A stretch of 64,000 nucleotides of DNA from VFJZ01 sp046598415 (GTDB lineage: Bacteria; Actinomycetota; Thermoleophilia; Gaiellales; F1-60-MAGs149), in NCBI GenBank assembly GCA_046598415.1, contig JBKJIG010000031.1:62001-126000 (forward strand). The letters are read 5' to 3'. A program made the position numbers and the translations under genes. The notes below the pieces were generated by a model, which did not search any database, was not told where the DNA came from, and saw only the letters and a list, made by a program, of their open reading frames with translations. Positions 50,406-60,870 of this stretch are shown in pieces. Each line of letters begins with the position of its first letter. Position 1 is the stretch's first letter.

Positions 50406-52460
50406 GTGTGGAACGATGCCTGCATCGACACGATCGTTCGCACCACGTGCCCGCGCGACTGCTACGACGCCTGCGGCGTCCTCGTCGCCGTGCGCGACGG
50501 CAAGGTGCGGCACGTCCGGGGCGATCCGGACCACCCGATCGCGCGCGGCACGCTGTGCCGCAAGTGCACGCTCGGCTACAACGGCGCGTGGCTGGATCCG
50601 GCGCAGCGCGTCACCCGGCCGCTGCGGCGCACGGGTGCGAAGGGCAGCGGCGAGTTCGCGGAGATCTCGTGGGACGAGGCGCTCGCCGAGTGCGCCGAGC
50701 GGCTCGGCGGCGTGATCGCCGAGCACGGTGGCGCAGCGATCCTGAACGCCCACTACACGGGCACGCTCGGGCTGGTGGGCTACACGTTCCCGATGCGCCT
50801 GCTGGGTCAGATGGCCACCACCGAGGTCACGCCCGACACGATCTGCAACCTCGCCGGCCACGTGGCGCTGGGCTACCTGTACGGCACGTCCGAGACGGGG
50901 TTCGACCCGCGCACCCGCGACGGCGCGCGCTGCATCCTCGTGTGGGGCGCGAACCCGTCGGCGTGCGGGCCGCACCAGGACGAGCACTGGCTGGGCGAGG
51001 CGCAGGGCACCGTCGTCGTGGTCGATCCGATCAAGACGCCGACCGCCGCGCGCGCCGGCATCCACCTGGCCCCGCGGCCGGGCACCGATGCCGCGCTGGC
51101 GTTCGGTCTGATGCACGTGATCGCGCGCGACGGCCTGCTCGACCGCGACTACATCGCCCGTCACACGACCGGCTTCGACGAGCTCGAGCCGCTGCTGGCC
51201 GACTGCACGCCCGAGCGCACGGCGGCGCTGACCGGCGTCGCGGCCGGCGACATCGAGCGCGTCGCGCGGCTGTACGGCGCCGGGCCGTCGCTGCTGTGGC
51301 TCGGCCAGGGCCTGCAGCGGCAGCCGAACGGCGGCAACATCTTCCGCGCCTGCGCGACGCTGCCGGCCATCACCGGCAACCTCGGCAAGCCGGGCGCGGG
51401 GTTCATGTACTTGAACAGCGGCGACCGCGTCGGCGTCGACTACGACGCGCTGGTGCCCGAGCACCTGGCATCGCCGTCGCCGCCGATCTCGCACATGGAC
51501 CTCGCCGACGTGCTGGCCGATCCCGGCCGCTCCCGCGCGCTGGTCAACTGGAACATGAACATCGCCGCCTCCGCGCCACGGCAGCGAGAGATCCTTGCCG
51601 CGCTCTCCCGCGAGGACCTGTTCACGCTCGTCGTCGACCCGTTCCCGACCGACACCGCGCGCTACGCCGACATCGTGCTGCCGGCCGCGACGTTCCTCGA
51701 GCACGACGATGTCGTGGTGCCGTACTTCGACCTCGGCCTCGCCGCCCAGGTGAAGGCCGTCGACCCGCCGGGCGAGGCGATGCGCAACAGCGAGATCTTC
51801 CGCCGTCTCGCCGCCGCGATGGGCTACGACGACCCCGCGCTGTTCGAGACGGACGAGGCGATCATGGAGCGGCTCGTCGCCGGCAGCGACCTCGTCGCCG
51901 ACCTGGCCGAGCTGCGCGCCGCCGGCACCGTCTACCCGACCGGCCAGGCGTACGACCAGTTCGCCGACGGCGTGTTCGACACGCCCAGCGGCCGCATCGA
52001 GATCGCCAGCGCCGCCGCCGCGGCCGACGGCCACACGCGGGTGCCCGATCCGCACGCCGACGAGCCACCGGCCGACGGCCTGCTGCGGCTGCTGTCGCCG
52101 GCCTCGCCGTGGACGATGAACGCCTCGTTCTCGAACGACCGCAAGGTCCGCGGCCGGCTCGGCGTCATGACCGTCACGATGCATGCGAACGAGGCGGCCA
52201 AGCGCGGCCTCGTCGCGGGTGATGCGGTACGCGTCACGAGTGACGACGGCGCCCTCACGGTCGAGGTCGCGATCGGCGACGGCGTGCCGGAGGGCGTCGC
52301 GCTGATCCCGAAGGGCCGCTGGCTGACGCACGAGCCGGGGGGCGCGAACGTGAACGTCCTGACGATGTCGCGCCGCTCCGACATGGGCGACTCGACGGCC
52401 ATCCACGGCACCTTGGTGCGCGTCGAATCGCTCCCGGACGCCGCCGCCACCGGCGACTGA
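50406..52460 (+). CDS. Molybdopterin-dependent oxidoreductase (DMSO reductase family)
   Basis: A 684-residue molybdopterin-guanine-dinucleotide enzyme. The N-terminal 4Fe-4S motif is CPRDCYDACGV with LCRKC further on; VEV-type cofactor-binding segments include VWGANPSACGPHQDEHW, GQGLQRQPNGGNIFRA and a C-terminal molydopterin-dinucleotide barrel (MTVTMHANEAAKRGLVAGDAV). A cysteine in DTICNLAGHVAL may ligate molybdenum. No signal peptide is present. It starts 18 bases after pobA and probably belongs to the same operon. The reaction is unknown; a hydroxylation or hydroxyl-transfer on an aromatic ring would fit the context. Confidence 0.88.
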   Translation: MWNDACIDTIVRTTCPRDCYDACGVLVAVRDGKVRHVRGDPDHPIARGTLCRKCTLGYNGAWLDPAQRVTRPLRRTGAKGSGEFAEISWDEALAECAERLGGVIAEHGGAAILNAHYTGTLGLVGYTFPMRLLGQMATTEVTPDTICNLAGHVALGYLYGTSETGFDPRTRDGARCILVWGANPSACGPHQDEHWLGEAQGTVVVVDPIKTPTAARAGIHLAPRPGTDAALAFGLMHVIARDGLLDRDYIARHTTGFDELEPLLADCTPERTAALTGVAAGDIERVARLYGAGPSLLWLGQGLQRQPNGGNIFRACATLPAITGNLGKPGAGFMYLNSGDRVGVDYDALVPEHLASPSPPISHMDLADVLADPGRSRALVNWNMNIAASAPRQREILAALSREDLFTLVVDPFPTDTARYADIVLPAATFLEHDDVVVPYFDLGLAAQVKAVDPPGEAMRNSEIFRRLAAAMGYDDPALFETDEAIMERLVAGSDLVADLAELRAAGTVYPTGQAYDQFADGVFDTPSGRIEIASAAAAADGHTRVPDPHADEPPADGLLRLLSPASPWTMNASFSNDRKVRGRLGVMTVTMHANEAAKRGLVAGDAVRVTSDDGALTVEVAIGDGVPEGVALIPKGRWLTHEPGGANVNVLTMSRRSDMGDSTAIHGTLVRVESLPDAAATGD

Positions 52461-52533
52461 CCGAGCAGCCCCGCCGCCGTGGCGCATTCGTGCCTGGCAC
52501 GGATACGCCACGGACGGATGCCGGGGCCGACGC

Positions 52534-52701
52534 CTACCGGCTGCGGCGCTGCCAGGGGCCGGGCGCGCCGTTCACGCTCGTGAGAATCGCGTACACCGAC
52601 GTCGTGGCCGTGAGGAACAGGTGGGTGCGCTTCGGGCCTCCGAAGACGAGCTTCGCGACCGTCTCCGGCACCAGCAGCTTGCCGTCGGGGGCATCGCTCA
52701 C
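52534..52701 (-). pseudogene. C-terminal fragment of SMP-30/gluconolactonase
   Basis: A 55-residue frame, GTG at 52701, reading DGKLLVPETVAKLVFGGPKR and THLFLTATTSVYAI, which matches the last two strands of SMP-30/gluconolactonase/LRE proteins. The rest of the propeller is absent. Its GTG overlaps the stop of the upstream gene (GTGA), so it looks like the tail of a gene fused or deleted at this point. Confidence 0.6.
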
Positions 52702-53546
52702 TCCACCAGCGCGTCGTCGACGAACACCGCCAGGTGCGCGAGCAGCTCGAGCGAGGAGGGGAACGCCGCCTCGTGCAGCGTCAGACCGACGACGTGCCGC
52801 AGGGCATCCAGCTCGCCCGCGCGGTGGCCGACGCCGGCCAGCCTGCGCTCGGTCACGCTCCACGCCTGCCGGTGCGCCGCCAGCCACGCGAAGGCGTGCG
52901 CGCGCGTCAGCTCCTCGCGCTGCGCGTCGACGAACTCGAGCAACGACAGCGCCGGCTCGTCGCGCGACTGCAGCTCGTCGATGAGGTCGTCGACCACCTC
53001 GCACACCACGCAGATGCCGCTGTGGCGCAGCACGCGATCGGCCGCGTCGTCGGCCAGCAGCGCCGTCGTCACCCGCAACCACGTGGCGTGGTCGGACGGC
53101 CCGGCGGCCAGCAGCTCCTCGCACGTGGGCAGCCGGCCGGCCCCGGCACCGCCGACCGGCGCGACCATCGCGCCGAGCTCGTCCCGCAGCGCGTCGATGG
53201 CGGAGTCGCCGGCCATCGGCGGCAGGTCGGCCATCGAGGCGAACGCCGGCACGACGGTGCGCCGCGCATACCGCGTGAGGGCGAGCAGTTGCCGCGGCGT
53301 GCGTCGCGCACCGCGCAGACGCGGGCCCTCGCCGGCGGCGTAGAGGTCTTCCAGCCGGTCGCGCAGCAGCCGGGCCGGGCCGCCCAGCTCGATCGAGCCC
53401 GGCCCCTCGTTGTGCTCGGCCAGCAGGTCGACCATCGACCGCAGGCCCCATGCCAGCGCGTCGACGACGAACGGGTGGTCGAGCGCGATCGCAGCCGCGT
53501 CCTCGACGCCGGCGGGCACGTCGATCGTCTCGAGATGGGGTGCCAC
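52698..53546 (-). CDS. Conserved hypothetical, helical protein
   Basis: A 282-residue soluble, alanine/leucine/aspartate-rich protein that I do not recognise. It is predicted largely helical, without signal peptide or membrane segment. Possible motif pieces are DALAWGLRSMVDLLAEHNEGPG near the start and VCEVVDDLIDELQSRDEPAL with two cysteines (GICVVCEVVDDL). It lies between the molybdopterin enzyme and the Rieske oxygenase, on the Rieske strand but 101 bases away. A role in that catabolic block is plausible but unsupported. Confidence 0.6.
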   Translation of the reverse strand: MAPHLETIDVPAGVEDAAAIALDHPFVVDALAWGLRSMVDLLAEHNEGPGSIELGGPARLLRDRLEDLYAAGEGPRLRGARRTPRQLLALTRYARRTVVPAFASMADLPPMAGDSAIDALRDELGAMVAPVGGAGAGRLPTCEELLAAGPSDHATWLRVTTALLADDAADRVLRHSGICVVCEVVDDLIDELQSRDEPALSLLEFVDAQREELTRAHAFAWLAAHRQAWSVTERRLAGVGHRAGELDALRHVVGLTLHEAAFPSSLELLAHLAVFVDDALVE

Positions 53547-53647
53547 TTACGGGTCCTTCCGTCGCAGTCAGACGACGGTAGAACGGGGCGGGCGCACCTG
53601 TCCTGCAAGGACTGCGCCAGCTCTCACGCGGAAACGCGACGGCTTGG

Positions 53648-54769
53648 TCAGGCCTCGATCGGAAGGCGGTCGAGGACCCAGATGCCGATCGCCTGCACCT
53701 CGTCGTCGCGCCACGACAGCGGACCTGGCCGGTACAGCACCGAGCCCAGCGCGCGTTGCTGGCGCTCGAGGATGCCGACGTCCTCGCGGGCGACGGCCGC
53801 CCAGCGTTCGTAGTACGGCGCGGCCTTCACCTCGAAGTCGGGATCGTCCAGTACGTGGGCCGGGAAGCACCCGCCCACCTCGAGCAGCGACCGGTCCTGC
53901 GACAGCGGCGTGACGTTGAGCCACCACATGCAGTCCTGCGCCATCACCAGCTGGCAGGTCGGATGGATGACCGTGAAGTACGTGCCCTGCCGCGCATCCT
54001 CGTCGAGCCCCTCGATCGGCTCGAACGTCGGCGCGTCGTCGCGCATCGTCGCGATCGAGCGGCCGGAGATGACCTGGATGCAGAGCCAGTCGCCACGGGT
54101 GTCGAGCGTGCGCGACGACTGCTTGCCGACGGTGTCCTTGTGGACGATCCCCGTGTGGTACGTCTCCATCGCGTTCTCGAGGATCAGCTTCCAGTTGCAC
54201 TGCGGCTCGAGCGTCATCTTCCAGGTGCACCGCATCTCGCCCAGCCGGTGCGAGGCCATGCGCTCCGGCAGATCGCCGAGCGCCTCGAGCAACGGCGGGA
54301 TGGCGGCGGAGAACGTGCAGAACACGAACCCGTTCCACACCTCCATTCGCACCGGCACGAGGCCGTTCTCGACCCGGTCGAAGCCCTCTGCATCCTTCAT
54401 GTCGGGGCAGCCCCAGAGCGAGCCGTCGAGCATGTAGCTCCATGCGTGGTACGGGCAGATCAGGCGCTTCGTGCAGCCCTCGCCGTCCACCAGCAGCGAC
54501 CCGCGATGCCGGCAGTAGTTGGCAAACGCCCGCAGCACGCCGTCGGCCCCGCGCATCAGGAAGATGGGGCCGCCGACCGTCTCGAACGAGCGGTAGTCGC
54601 CGGCGTTCGACACCATCTCCTCGCGGCACGTGAAGAACCAGCGCTGCAGCAGGATGTGCTCGCGCTCGAGCTCGAACACCGCCGGATCCGTGTAGAACCC
54701 CGCGGGCATCGAGCGGGCCCGGCTGAGCGGCGCGGTCGCCGCGGCGAGGTCGTTGCGATCGAACTCCAC
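53648..54769 (-). CDS. Rieske aromatic-ring/quaternary-amine oxygenase, alpha subunit
   Basis: A 373-residue Rieske non-heme iron oxygenase. The Rieske cluster ligands are C86, H88, C105 and H108 (YCRHRG, CPYHAW). The mononuclear iron ligands are H205 and H210 in METYHTGIVH plus an aspartate in VAREDVGILE. The size and the CNWKLILENAMETYH segment resemble choline/carnitine-type and aromatic monooxygenases. A reductase partner is not adjacent. The neighbouring TMADH-like protein hints at N-methylated substrates, but this is inference. Confidence 0.88.
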   Translation of the reverse strand: MEFDRNDLAAATAPLSRARSMPAGFYTDPAVFELEREHILLQRWFFTCREEMVSNAGDYRSFETVGGPIFLMRGADGVLRAFANYCRHRGSLLVDGEGCTKRLICPYHAWSYMLDGSLWGCPDMKDAEGFDRVENGLVPVRMEVWNGFVFCTFSAAIPPLLEALGDLPERMASHRLGEMRCTWKMTLEPQCNWKLILENAMETYHTGIVHKDTVGKQSSRTLDTRGDWLCIQVISGRSIATMRDDAPTFEPIEGLDEDARQGTYFTVIHPTCQLVMAQDCMWWLNVTPLSQDRSLLEVGGCFPAHVLDDPDFEVKAAPYYERWAAVAREDVGILERQQRALGSVLYRPGPLSWRDDEVQAIGIWVLDRLPIEA

Positions 54770-54794
54770 GGCGCGATCCTAGCGAACCGGCGGC

Positions 54795-55721
54795 TCACTC
54801 CTCGGAATGTCGTGCCGCGAGCCGGCGCTCCGCGACCCGCAGCAGGGCAGTCACGGCGGGCGACAGCACCGTCTCCCGGCGCGTCACGATCGCGAACGTC
54901 TCGTGGAACGGCTCGGCGAACGACACCACGCCGAGGCCCTTCGGGAACGACGGCGAGCCGGCGATCGCGGAGCTGATGACCGTGTCCGCCAGCCCGCGCG
55001 CCGCGATGTCGACGGCCGTCTCGAGGTCCTCGACCTCGATCGCCGGCTCGATCGAGAGGCCGGCCACCTGCGCCCGGGCCGCCAGCTGCCGTCGGGTCGG
55101 ATCGCGCACCCCGTGGGTGGCGAACGCCAGCACCAGCGGTACCGAGGCGACGTGCTCGATGGTCGCCGGCTGCTTCACCCGGCGCAGCCGGGCGCTCGCG
55201 TAGAGCACCTCGTCGCGTCCGATCGGCCGCACGTCGAGGCCCTCGTCGTCGACGGGCAGCACCACCACGCCGGCCTCGATGCGGCCGGCCCGGATGTCCT
55301 CGACCACCTGCGACGAGTTCTCGCCCACCAGCCGCACGCGCACGCCCGGGTGGCGGCGCCGGAACGCCTCGATCACCTCGGCCACGAGGTAGTAGGAGGC
55401 GGTGCCGAAGATGCCGAGCGTGACGGTGCCGGTCAGCACCTGGCGCACCTCGGCGACCGCGCGGCGGGCGTCGCCGACGGCCGCCAGCACTCGGCCGGCA
55501 TGGCCGCGCAGGGTGCGCCCCGCCTCGGTCAGCGCCAGCGAGCGCCCGGCCCGCACGAACAGCGCGACGCCGAGCTCCGACTCCAGCAGCCGCACCTGCT
55601 CCGACACCGACGGCTGGGCGAGGTGCAGCTCGCCCGCTGCGGCACTGAACGAGCCGTGCTCGGCGGTGGCCAGGAAGTACCGCAGCTGCTGTAGTGTCAA
55701 GGAAATACCTTCGCTTCTCAT
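54795..55721 (-). CDS. LysR family transcriptional regulator
   Basis: A 308-residue LysR regulator. The helix-turn-helix is LRYFLATAEHGSFSAAAGELHLAQPSVSEQVRLLESELG, and the effector domain follows from about residue 95 (GTVTLGIFGTASYYLV). It is divergent from the EamA transporter gene across only 29 bases, the classic arrangement for control of the divergent gene and itself. The Rieske gene lies 25 bases downstream on the same strand. The ATG at 55721 gives MRSEGISLTLQQL. Confidence 0.93.
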   Translation of the reverse strand: MRSEGISLTLQQLRYFLATAEHGSFSAAAGELHLAQPSVSEQVRLLESELGVALFVRAGRSLALTEAGRTLRGHAGRVLAAVGDARRAVAEVRQVLTGTVTLGIFGTASYYLVAEVIEAFRRRHPGVRVRLVGENSSQVVEDIRAGRIEAGVVVLPVDDEGLDVRPIGRDEVLYASARLRRVKQPATIEHVASVPLVLAFATHGVRDPTRRQLAARAQVAGLSIEPAIEVEDLETAVDIAARGLADTVISSAIAGSPSFPKGLGVVSFAEPFHETFAIVTRRETVLSPAVTALLRVAERRLAARHSEE

Positions 55722-55741
55722 AGGAAGGAAAGTATACGTCG

Positions 55742-55750
55742 ATATGTCAC
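55742..55750. promoter_or_regulatory. AT-rich motif ATATGTCAC, third copy
   Basis: It lies directly before the EamA ATG at 55751 and 20 bases from the LysR start. The same nine bases occur at 15522-15530 and inverted at 44777-44785. It may be a shared promoter element or chance. Confidence 0.3.
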
Positions 55751-56644
55751 ATGGCCGATGCTCAGGATATGCGCAACCCCGGGGTCCTCTTCTGCCTGCT
55801 TGCCGCTGCCGCGTTCGGCGGCCTCTCGACGCTCGCCACCCTGGCTGCGCACGAGGGCGTCCCGCTGCTGACGCTGCTGCCGGTGCGGTTCGGACTCGCC
55901 GCGATCGCGTTGTGGCCGCTGGCCGCGCGCCACGCGGCGCCGGCGGCACGCGACGTGATGCGCGCCGTGCTGCTGGGCGCCGGCCTGTTCGGCCTGCAGG
56001 CCGTGCTGTTCCTCGGCGCCGTGCAGCGCATCGACGCACCGCTGGCCGGGCTGCTGCTGGCGACCTATCCGGCGCTCGTCGCGCTCGGCGCCATCCTGCT
56101 GCGACGCGACCGCTTCCGCCTCCGCACCGCCATCGCCCTGGGGCTCGCGCTGACCGGCACGCTGGTCGCGCTGGCGGCGGGCGGTGCCGCACGGTTCGAC
56201 CTGATCGGCCTCGCCCTCGCCTTCGGCGCCGCCGCCGGGTACGCCGCCTACGTGCTGGCGGCCGACGGCATCATGCGCCGCCTCGCGCCGCTGCAGCTGG
56301 GCGCTCTGGTGTGCGCCGGCGCGGCGCTGGCGCTCGGCGGCGCCGGTGCGGCGACCGGCCAGTTGACCACCGACGTCACGCCGCGCGGCGCCATCTACGT
56401 CGCGGCGCTCGCGATCCTCTCCACCGCCGTCCCGCACGGCGCGTTCCTGTTCGGCGTCCGGCTGCTCGGCGCGACCCGCGCGTCGGTCGTGATGACGCTG
56501 GAGCCGGTGGCGACCGCGGGCATCGCCGCGTTCACGCTCGGCACCGTGGTGACGACGCCGCAGATCGCCGGCGGTGCGCTGGTGGTGGCGGGGGCGATCG
56601 TCGCCCAGCGGCGCTCGCGCCCGGCCGAGACTCCGGCGACCTAG
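55751..56644 (+). CDS. EamA/DMT-superfamily transporter
   Basis: A 297-residue permease with ten predicted transmembrane helices in two EamA repeats (GVLFCLLAAAAFGGLSTLATLAA and GLALAFGAAAGYAAYVLAADGIM begin the halves). The first helix and the PLLTLLPVRFGLAAIALWPLAA segment are typical. It probably exports a small metabolite or amino acid. It is divergent from the LysR gene, which likely controls it. The following 258 bases (56645-56902) show no gene or site I can support. Confidence 0.9.
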   Translation: MADAQDMRNPGVLFCLLAAAAFGGLSTLATLAAHEGVPLLTLLPVRFGLAAIALWPLAARHAAPAARDVMRAVLLGAGLFGLQAVLFLGAVQRIDAPLAGLLLATYPALVALGAILLRRDRFRLRTAIALGLALTGTLVALAAGGAARFDLIGLALAFGAAAGYAAYVLAADGIMRRLAPLQLGALVCAGAALALGGAGAATGQLTTDVTPRGAIYVAALAILSTAVPHGAFLFGVRLLGATRASVVMTLEPVATAGIAAFTLGTVVTTPQIAGGALVVAGAIVAQRRSRPAETPAT

Positions 56645-56902
56645 CGGCCGCCGACCTCGCTCCCCGAGAATCAGTGCGCGCGCTCCATCTCGTCGGCCGG
56701 CGCGAGGTGCTGGTACGGGCCCGGCGCCCGGAGCGCCGCGATCACGTGCAGCGCCCGCCGACCTCGGGGTCGTCGCTGGCGTGGAGCGGGTTGAGCCGCA
56801 TTCCAGCATCGTCGCAGCGCCGCTGGATGAAGGCCCGCCCCCTGTCAAATTGCGAGCACCCGCCGGTACTGGTACGTTCGCGATCCTGACGCGGAGGACG
56901 AG

Positions 56903-58333
56903 ATGGCAGTGAAGGAGACCGTGACGGCCGTGCCGCGCGAGGCCGACTGGCCGGAGCTGATGGAGTCGCGCAGCGGGCGCCTGTTCCTGGACGGATGCGA
57001 CCTCGAACAGGTCGCGCGCGAGTTCGGGACACCGGTCTGGGTCGCCTCGCTGCGCGGCATCGAGCACAACTACGCGCGCTTCGTGGCGGCGTGGGAGGCC
57101 CGGTACCCGTCGATCGAGTGCCACTACTCGATCAAGGCCAACAACACGCTCGCGATCGTGCGCACCCTGCAGGAGGCCGGCGGCCGCTTCGACTGCACCG
57201 GCGAGGCCGAGTTCGAGATCGCCCGCCTGGCGGGCGCCGACCCGCGGCGCTGCATCATCAACGGCAACGGCAAGAGCCCGACGATGCTGCGCCTGGCCGC
57301 CGAGCTGGGCGTGCGGCAGATCAACGTCGACTCGATCGGCGAGGCGAGACGCCTCAACGACGCCGCGGTCGCGGCCGGCTCCGTCGTCGACTGCGTGGTG
57401 CGCCTGCAACTGGGCTACGAGGACCTGATCGACCACGACCCGAGCTACGAGTCGACGCTGAAGATCTGGGAGGGCAAGTTCGGCATCAACGTCGCCAGCG
57501 GCGAGGCCGATCGCGTCATCACCTACGTGCGCGACGCGCCCGGCCTGCGGTTCGCCGGCCTGCACCACCACCTCGCCTTCTCGGGCGTCGCCGGCGACTA
57601 CTCGATCGAGATCGAGACCGGCCATCACCGCGACGTGATGACCGAGATCTGCCGCTACGCCAAGCAGATCGAGTCGGAGCTCGGCGTCACCGTGGAGCGC
57701 ATCGACTGCGGCGGCGGCTTCGCCTCCGGCAACGGCATCTTCATGGTCTCGCCCGGCAACGTCGGTGACGGCGAGCTGTACCCGCTGCCGGCCATCGACC
57801 AGTACATCGACGCCGCCACCGCGCCGATCCGGGAGGCGTTCGCCGAGGACCGGCTGCCGACCCTGCAGTTCGAGACGGGGCGCTACCAGGTGGCGAAGGA
57901 CATCGTGCTGCTGACCGCCGTCACCGACGTCAAGGACGGCCACTCGACGCCGCCGCGCCGGTTCGTCACCTGCGACTCGTCGATGCAGCAGTTCACCGCC
58001 AAGGGCATGCAGAAGGTCGCCCATCAGGTCGTGCACTGCACGCGCGCCGACGAGCCGGACAACGGCATGCTGGCCGACATCGTCGGCCAGACCTGCGCCT
58101 ACGACTCATCGGCCGAGGACGTCAAGCTGCCCGACGTCGCCGTTGGCGACCTGCTGGTGCACACCGGCCACGGCGCGTACTGCGACACGTCGGGCTCGAA
58201 CTTCAACGCGATGGTGCGTCCCGCGACGGTCGTCGTCCGCGACGGCCGGGCGGCGCTCGCCAAGCGGCACGAGACGATCGCCGACATCGTCGAGCGACAT
58301 GCCGGCCCGGACCTCGAATGGAAGGACGCCTGA
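56903..58333 (+). CDS. Fold-type III PLP decarboxylase (DapDC/OrnDC-like)
   Basis: A 476-residue alanine-racemase-fold decarboxylase. The PLP lysine is in CHYSIKANNTLAIVRTL; HHHLAFSG and DCGGGFASGN supply the barrel and glycine loop; the C-terminal active-site segment around TCAYDSSAED, VGDLLVHTGHGAY replaces the usual C-D/E-S-x-D element. It should decarboxylate a diamino or related acid. The insert-rich sequence and the operon with an SDR suggest a specialised substrate rather than lysine synthesis. It overlaps the SDR start (TGATG). Confidence 0.8.
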   Translation: MAVKETVTAVPREADWPELMESRSGRLFLDGCDLEQVAREFGTPVWVASLRGIEHNYARFVAAWEARYPSIECHYSIKANNTLAIVRTLQEAGGRFDCTGEAEFEIARLAGADPRRCIINGNGKSPTMLRLAAELGVRQINVDSIGEARRLNDAAVAAGSVVDCVVRLQLGYEDLIDHDPSYESTLKIWEGKFGINVASGEADRVITYVRDAPGLRFAGLHHHLAFSGVAGDYSIEIETGHHRDVMTEICRYAKQIESELGVTVERIDCGGGFASGNGIFMVSPGNVGDGELYPLPAIDQYIDAATAPIREAFAEDRLPTLQFETGRYQVAKDIVLLTAVTDVKDGHSTPPRRFVTCDSSMQQFTAKGMQKVAHQVVHCTRADEPDNGMLADIVGQTCAYDSSAEDVKLPDVAVGDLLVHTGHGAYCDTSGSNFNAMVRPATVVVRDGRAALAKRHETIADIVERHAGPDLEWKDA

Positions 58334-59093
58334 TGGCCGGTCGACTCGAGGGCCGCTCCGCGGTGGTGACCGGCGCGGCGCGCGGTATCGGCCGCGCCAC
58401 CGCCGAGGTCTACGCCCGCGAGGGAGCGCGCGTCCTCGTGGTCGACCGCGATGCCGAGGCCGCCGCCACGGCCGCGGACGAGATCGGCAAGGGCGCCGTC
58501 GCCTGCACGGCCGACGTCACGAAGCGCGCGGACGTACAGGCCATGGCGGCCGCCGCGGCCGAGCAGTTCGGCGGCATCGACATCCTCACGCAGAACGCCG
58601 GCATCTACCCGAACACCATGGTCGAGGACATCACCGACGACGAGTGGGCGCTGGTGATGAACGTCAACGTGCGGAGCGCGCTCTACACCGTCCAGGCGTG
58701 CCTGCCGCATCTCAAGAAGTCGGCGAACGGCCGCATCACGATCACGTCGTCGATCACCGGCCCGAAGGTCGGGTACCCCGGCTTCACGCACTACGGCGCC
58801 TCGAAGGCCGCCCTGAACGGCTTCATCCGGTCGCTCGCGCTGGAACTGGTCTCGTACCCGATCACGGTCAACGGCGTCGAGCCGGGCACCGTGCTGACCG
58901 AGGGCGTGAAGGTGCTGCTGACGCCGGAGGAGGCCGAGGGCGTGGCCGCCAACATCCCGATGCGCCGGTTCGCGGCTCCGATCGATATCGCCCACGCACA
59001 CCTGTTCTTCGCCTCGGACGAGGCCGGCTACGTGACGGGTCAGACGATCGTGGTGGACGGCGGGCAGATCCTGCCCGAGTCGCCGATGTTCGT

Positions 59094-59097
<4 letters not shown>
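58333..59097 (+). CDS. Short-chain dehydrogenase/reductase
   Basis: A 254-residue classical SDR. The cofactor motif is VVTGAARGIGRATAEV, then QNAGIYPNT, catalytic S in TITSSITG and YxxxK as HYGASKAALNG. The VLVVDRD acidic residue after strand 2 favours NAD. It starts inside the decarboxylase stop (58331-58333), so the two are co-translated; the substrate may be the decarboxylation product or precursor. Its last four bases overlap the end of the ABC ATPase gene on the other strand. Confidence 0.9.
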
Positions 59098-59883
<786 letters not shown>

Positions 59884-59891
<8 letters not shown>

Positions 59892-60870
59892 GGCCGGCCG
59901 CCAGGGTGCCGTGGATCTCGTCGGCGCGGATGCAGCGGACGACGCCCGCCGGCGTCGGCCGCAGCTCGGGGTGCGTCGCGCGGCAGCGGTCGTGCACGTG
60001 CAGGCAGCGGGTGGCGAACGAGCAGCCCGCCGGCGCCTCGAAGGCCGACAGCGGCCGGCCGGGGATGGCCGCGAGGCGCTCCGTCGTGGCGTCGATGCGC
60101 GGGCGGGCGGCCACCAGCGCGGCGCTGTACGGATGCCACGGGTCGTCGTGCAGGCGCGAGGCGGGCTGCGTCTCCATCACCTCGCCGGCGTACATGACGG
60201 TGGTGCGGTCGCACACCGCGCTCGCCAGCTCCAGGTCGTGGGTGATGAACAGCAGCGCCAGGCCGCGCTCGCGGCGCAGCTCGTCGAGGATGGCCATCAC
60301 CTCGGCCTGCGTGGTCACGTCGAGCGCCGTGGTGGGCTCGTCGGCGAGGATCAGCCGCGGCTCGGTGAGCAGCGCGGCACCGATCATGATGCGCTGCAGC
60401 ATGCCGCCCGACATCTCGTGCGGGTACTGGCGCAGCCGCCGCTCGCCGTCGTCGATGCCGACCTCGTCCAGCACCTGAGCGGCGCGCTGACGGGCCTCGG
60501 CGCCGCGCACGCCGCGCACGGTGCGCAGCGCCTCGGTCATGAAGTCGCCGATGGTGCGCACCGGGTTGGTGTGCGCGCGCGCGTCCTGGAACACGACGCC
60601 CACCTCGCCGCGGTACTGCCGCAGCGCGCTGCCGCGCAGCGCCCGCACGTCGCGCTCGTCGAACGTCACGCTGCCCTCGACGACGGCCCCCGGCGGCAGG
60701 ATCCGCGCCACGGCGCGCGCCGTCATCGACTTGCCCGAGCCCGACTCGCCGACCAGGCCGACCGCCTCGCCCGCCGCGATCGCAAGCGACACGCCGCGCA
60801 GCACGGCGCGCTGCTCGCCCTCCACCGGCAGCGTCACGGTAAGGTCGTCGATCTCGAGCAGCGACGTCAT
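59884..60870 (-). CDS. Peptide/opine-type ABC transporter ATPase (DppD-like)
   Basis: A 328-residue ATPase with Walker A GESGSGKSM, signature MSGGMLQRIMIGAAL, Walker B LILADEPTTALD, and a C-terminal oligopeptide-type cysteine extension (CSFATRCLHVHDRC, VVRCIRADE) that binds a 4Fe-4S cluster in DppD homologues. The ATG at 60870 overlaps the permease stop (ATGA). Confidence 0.94.

Noticed and set aside
48924..52511. A 1195-codon open frame on the minus strand
   Set aside because: Antisense shadow of pcaG, pobA and the molybdopterin enzyme, all of which have strong family motifs.
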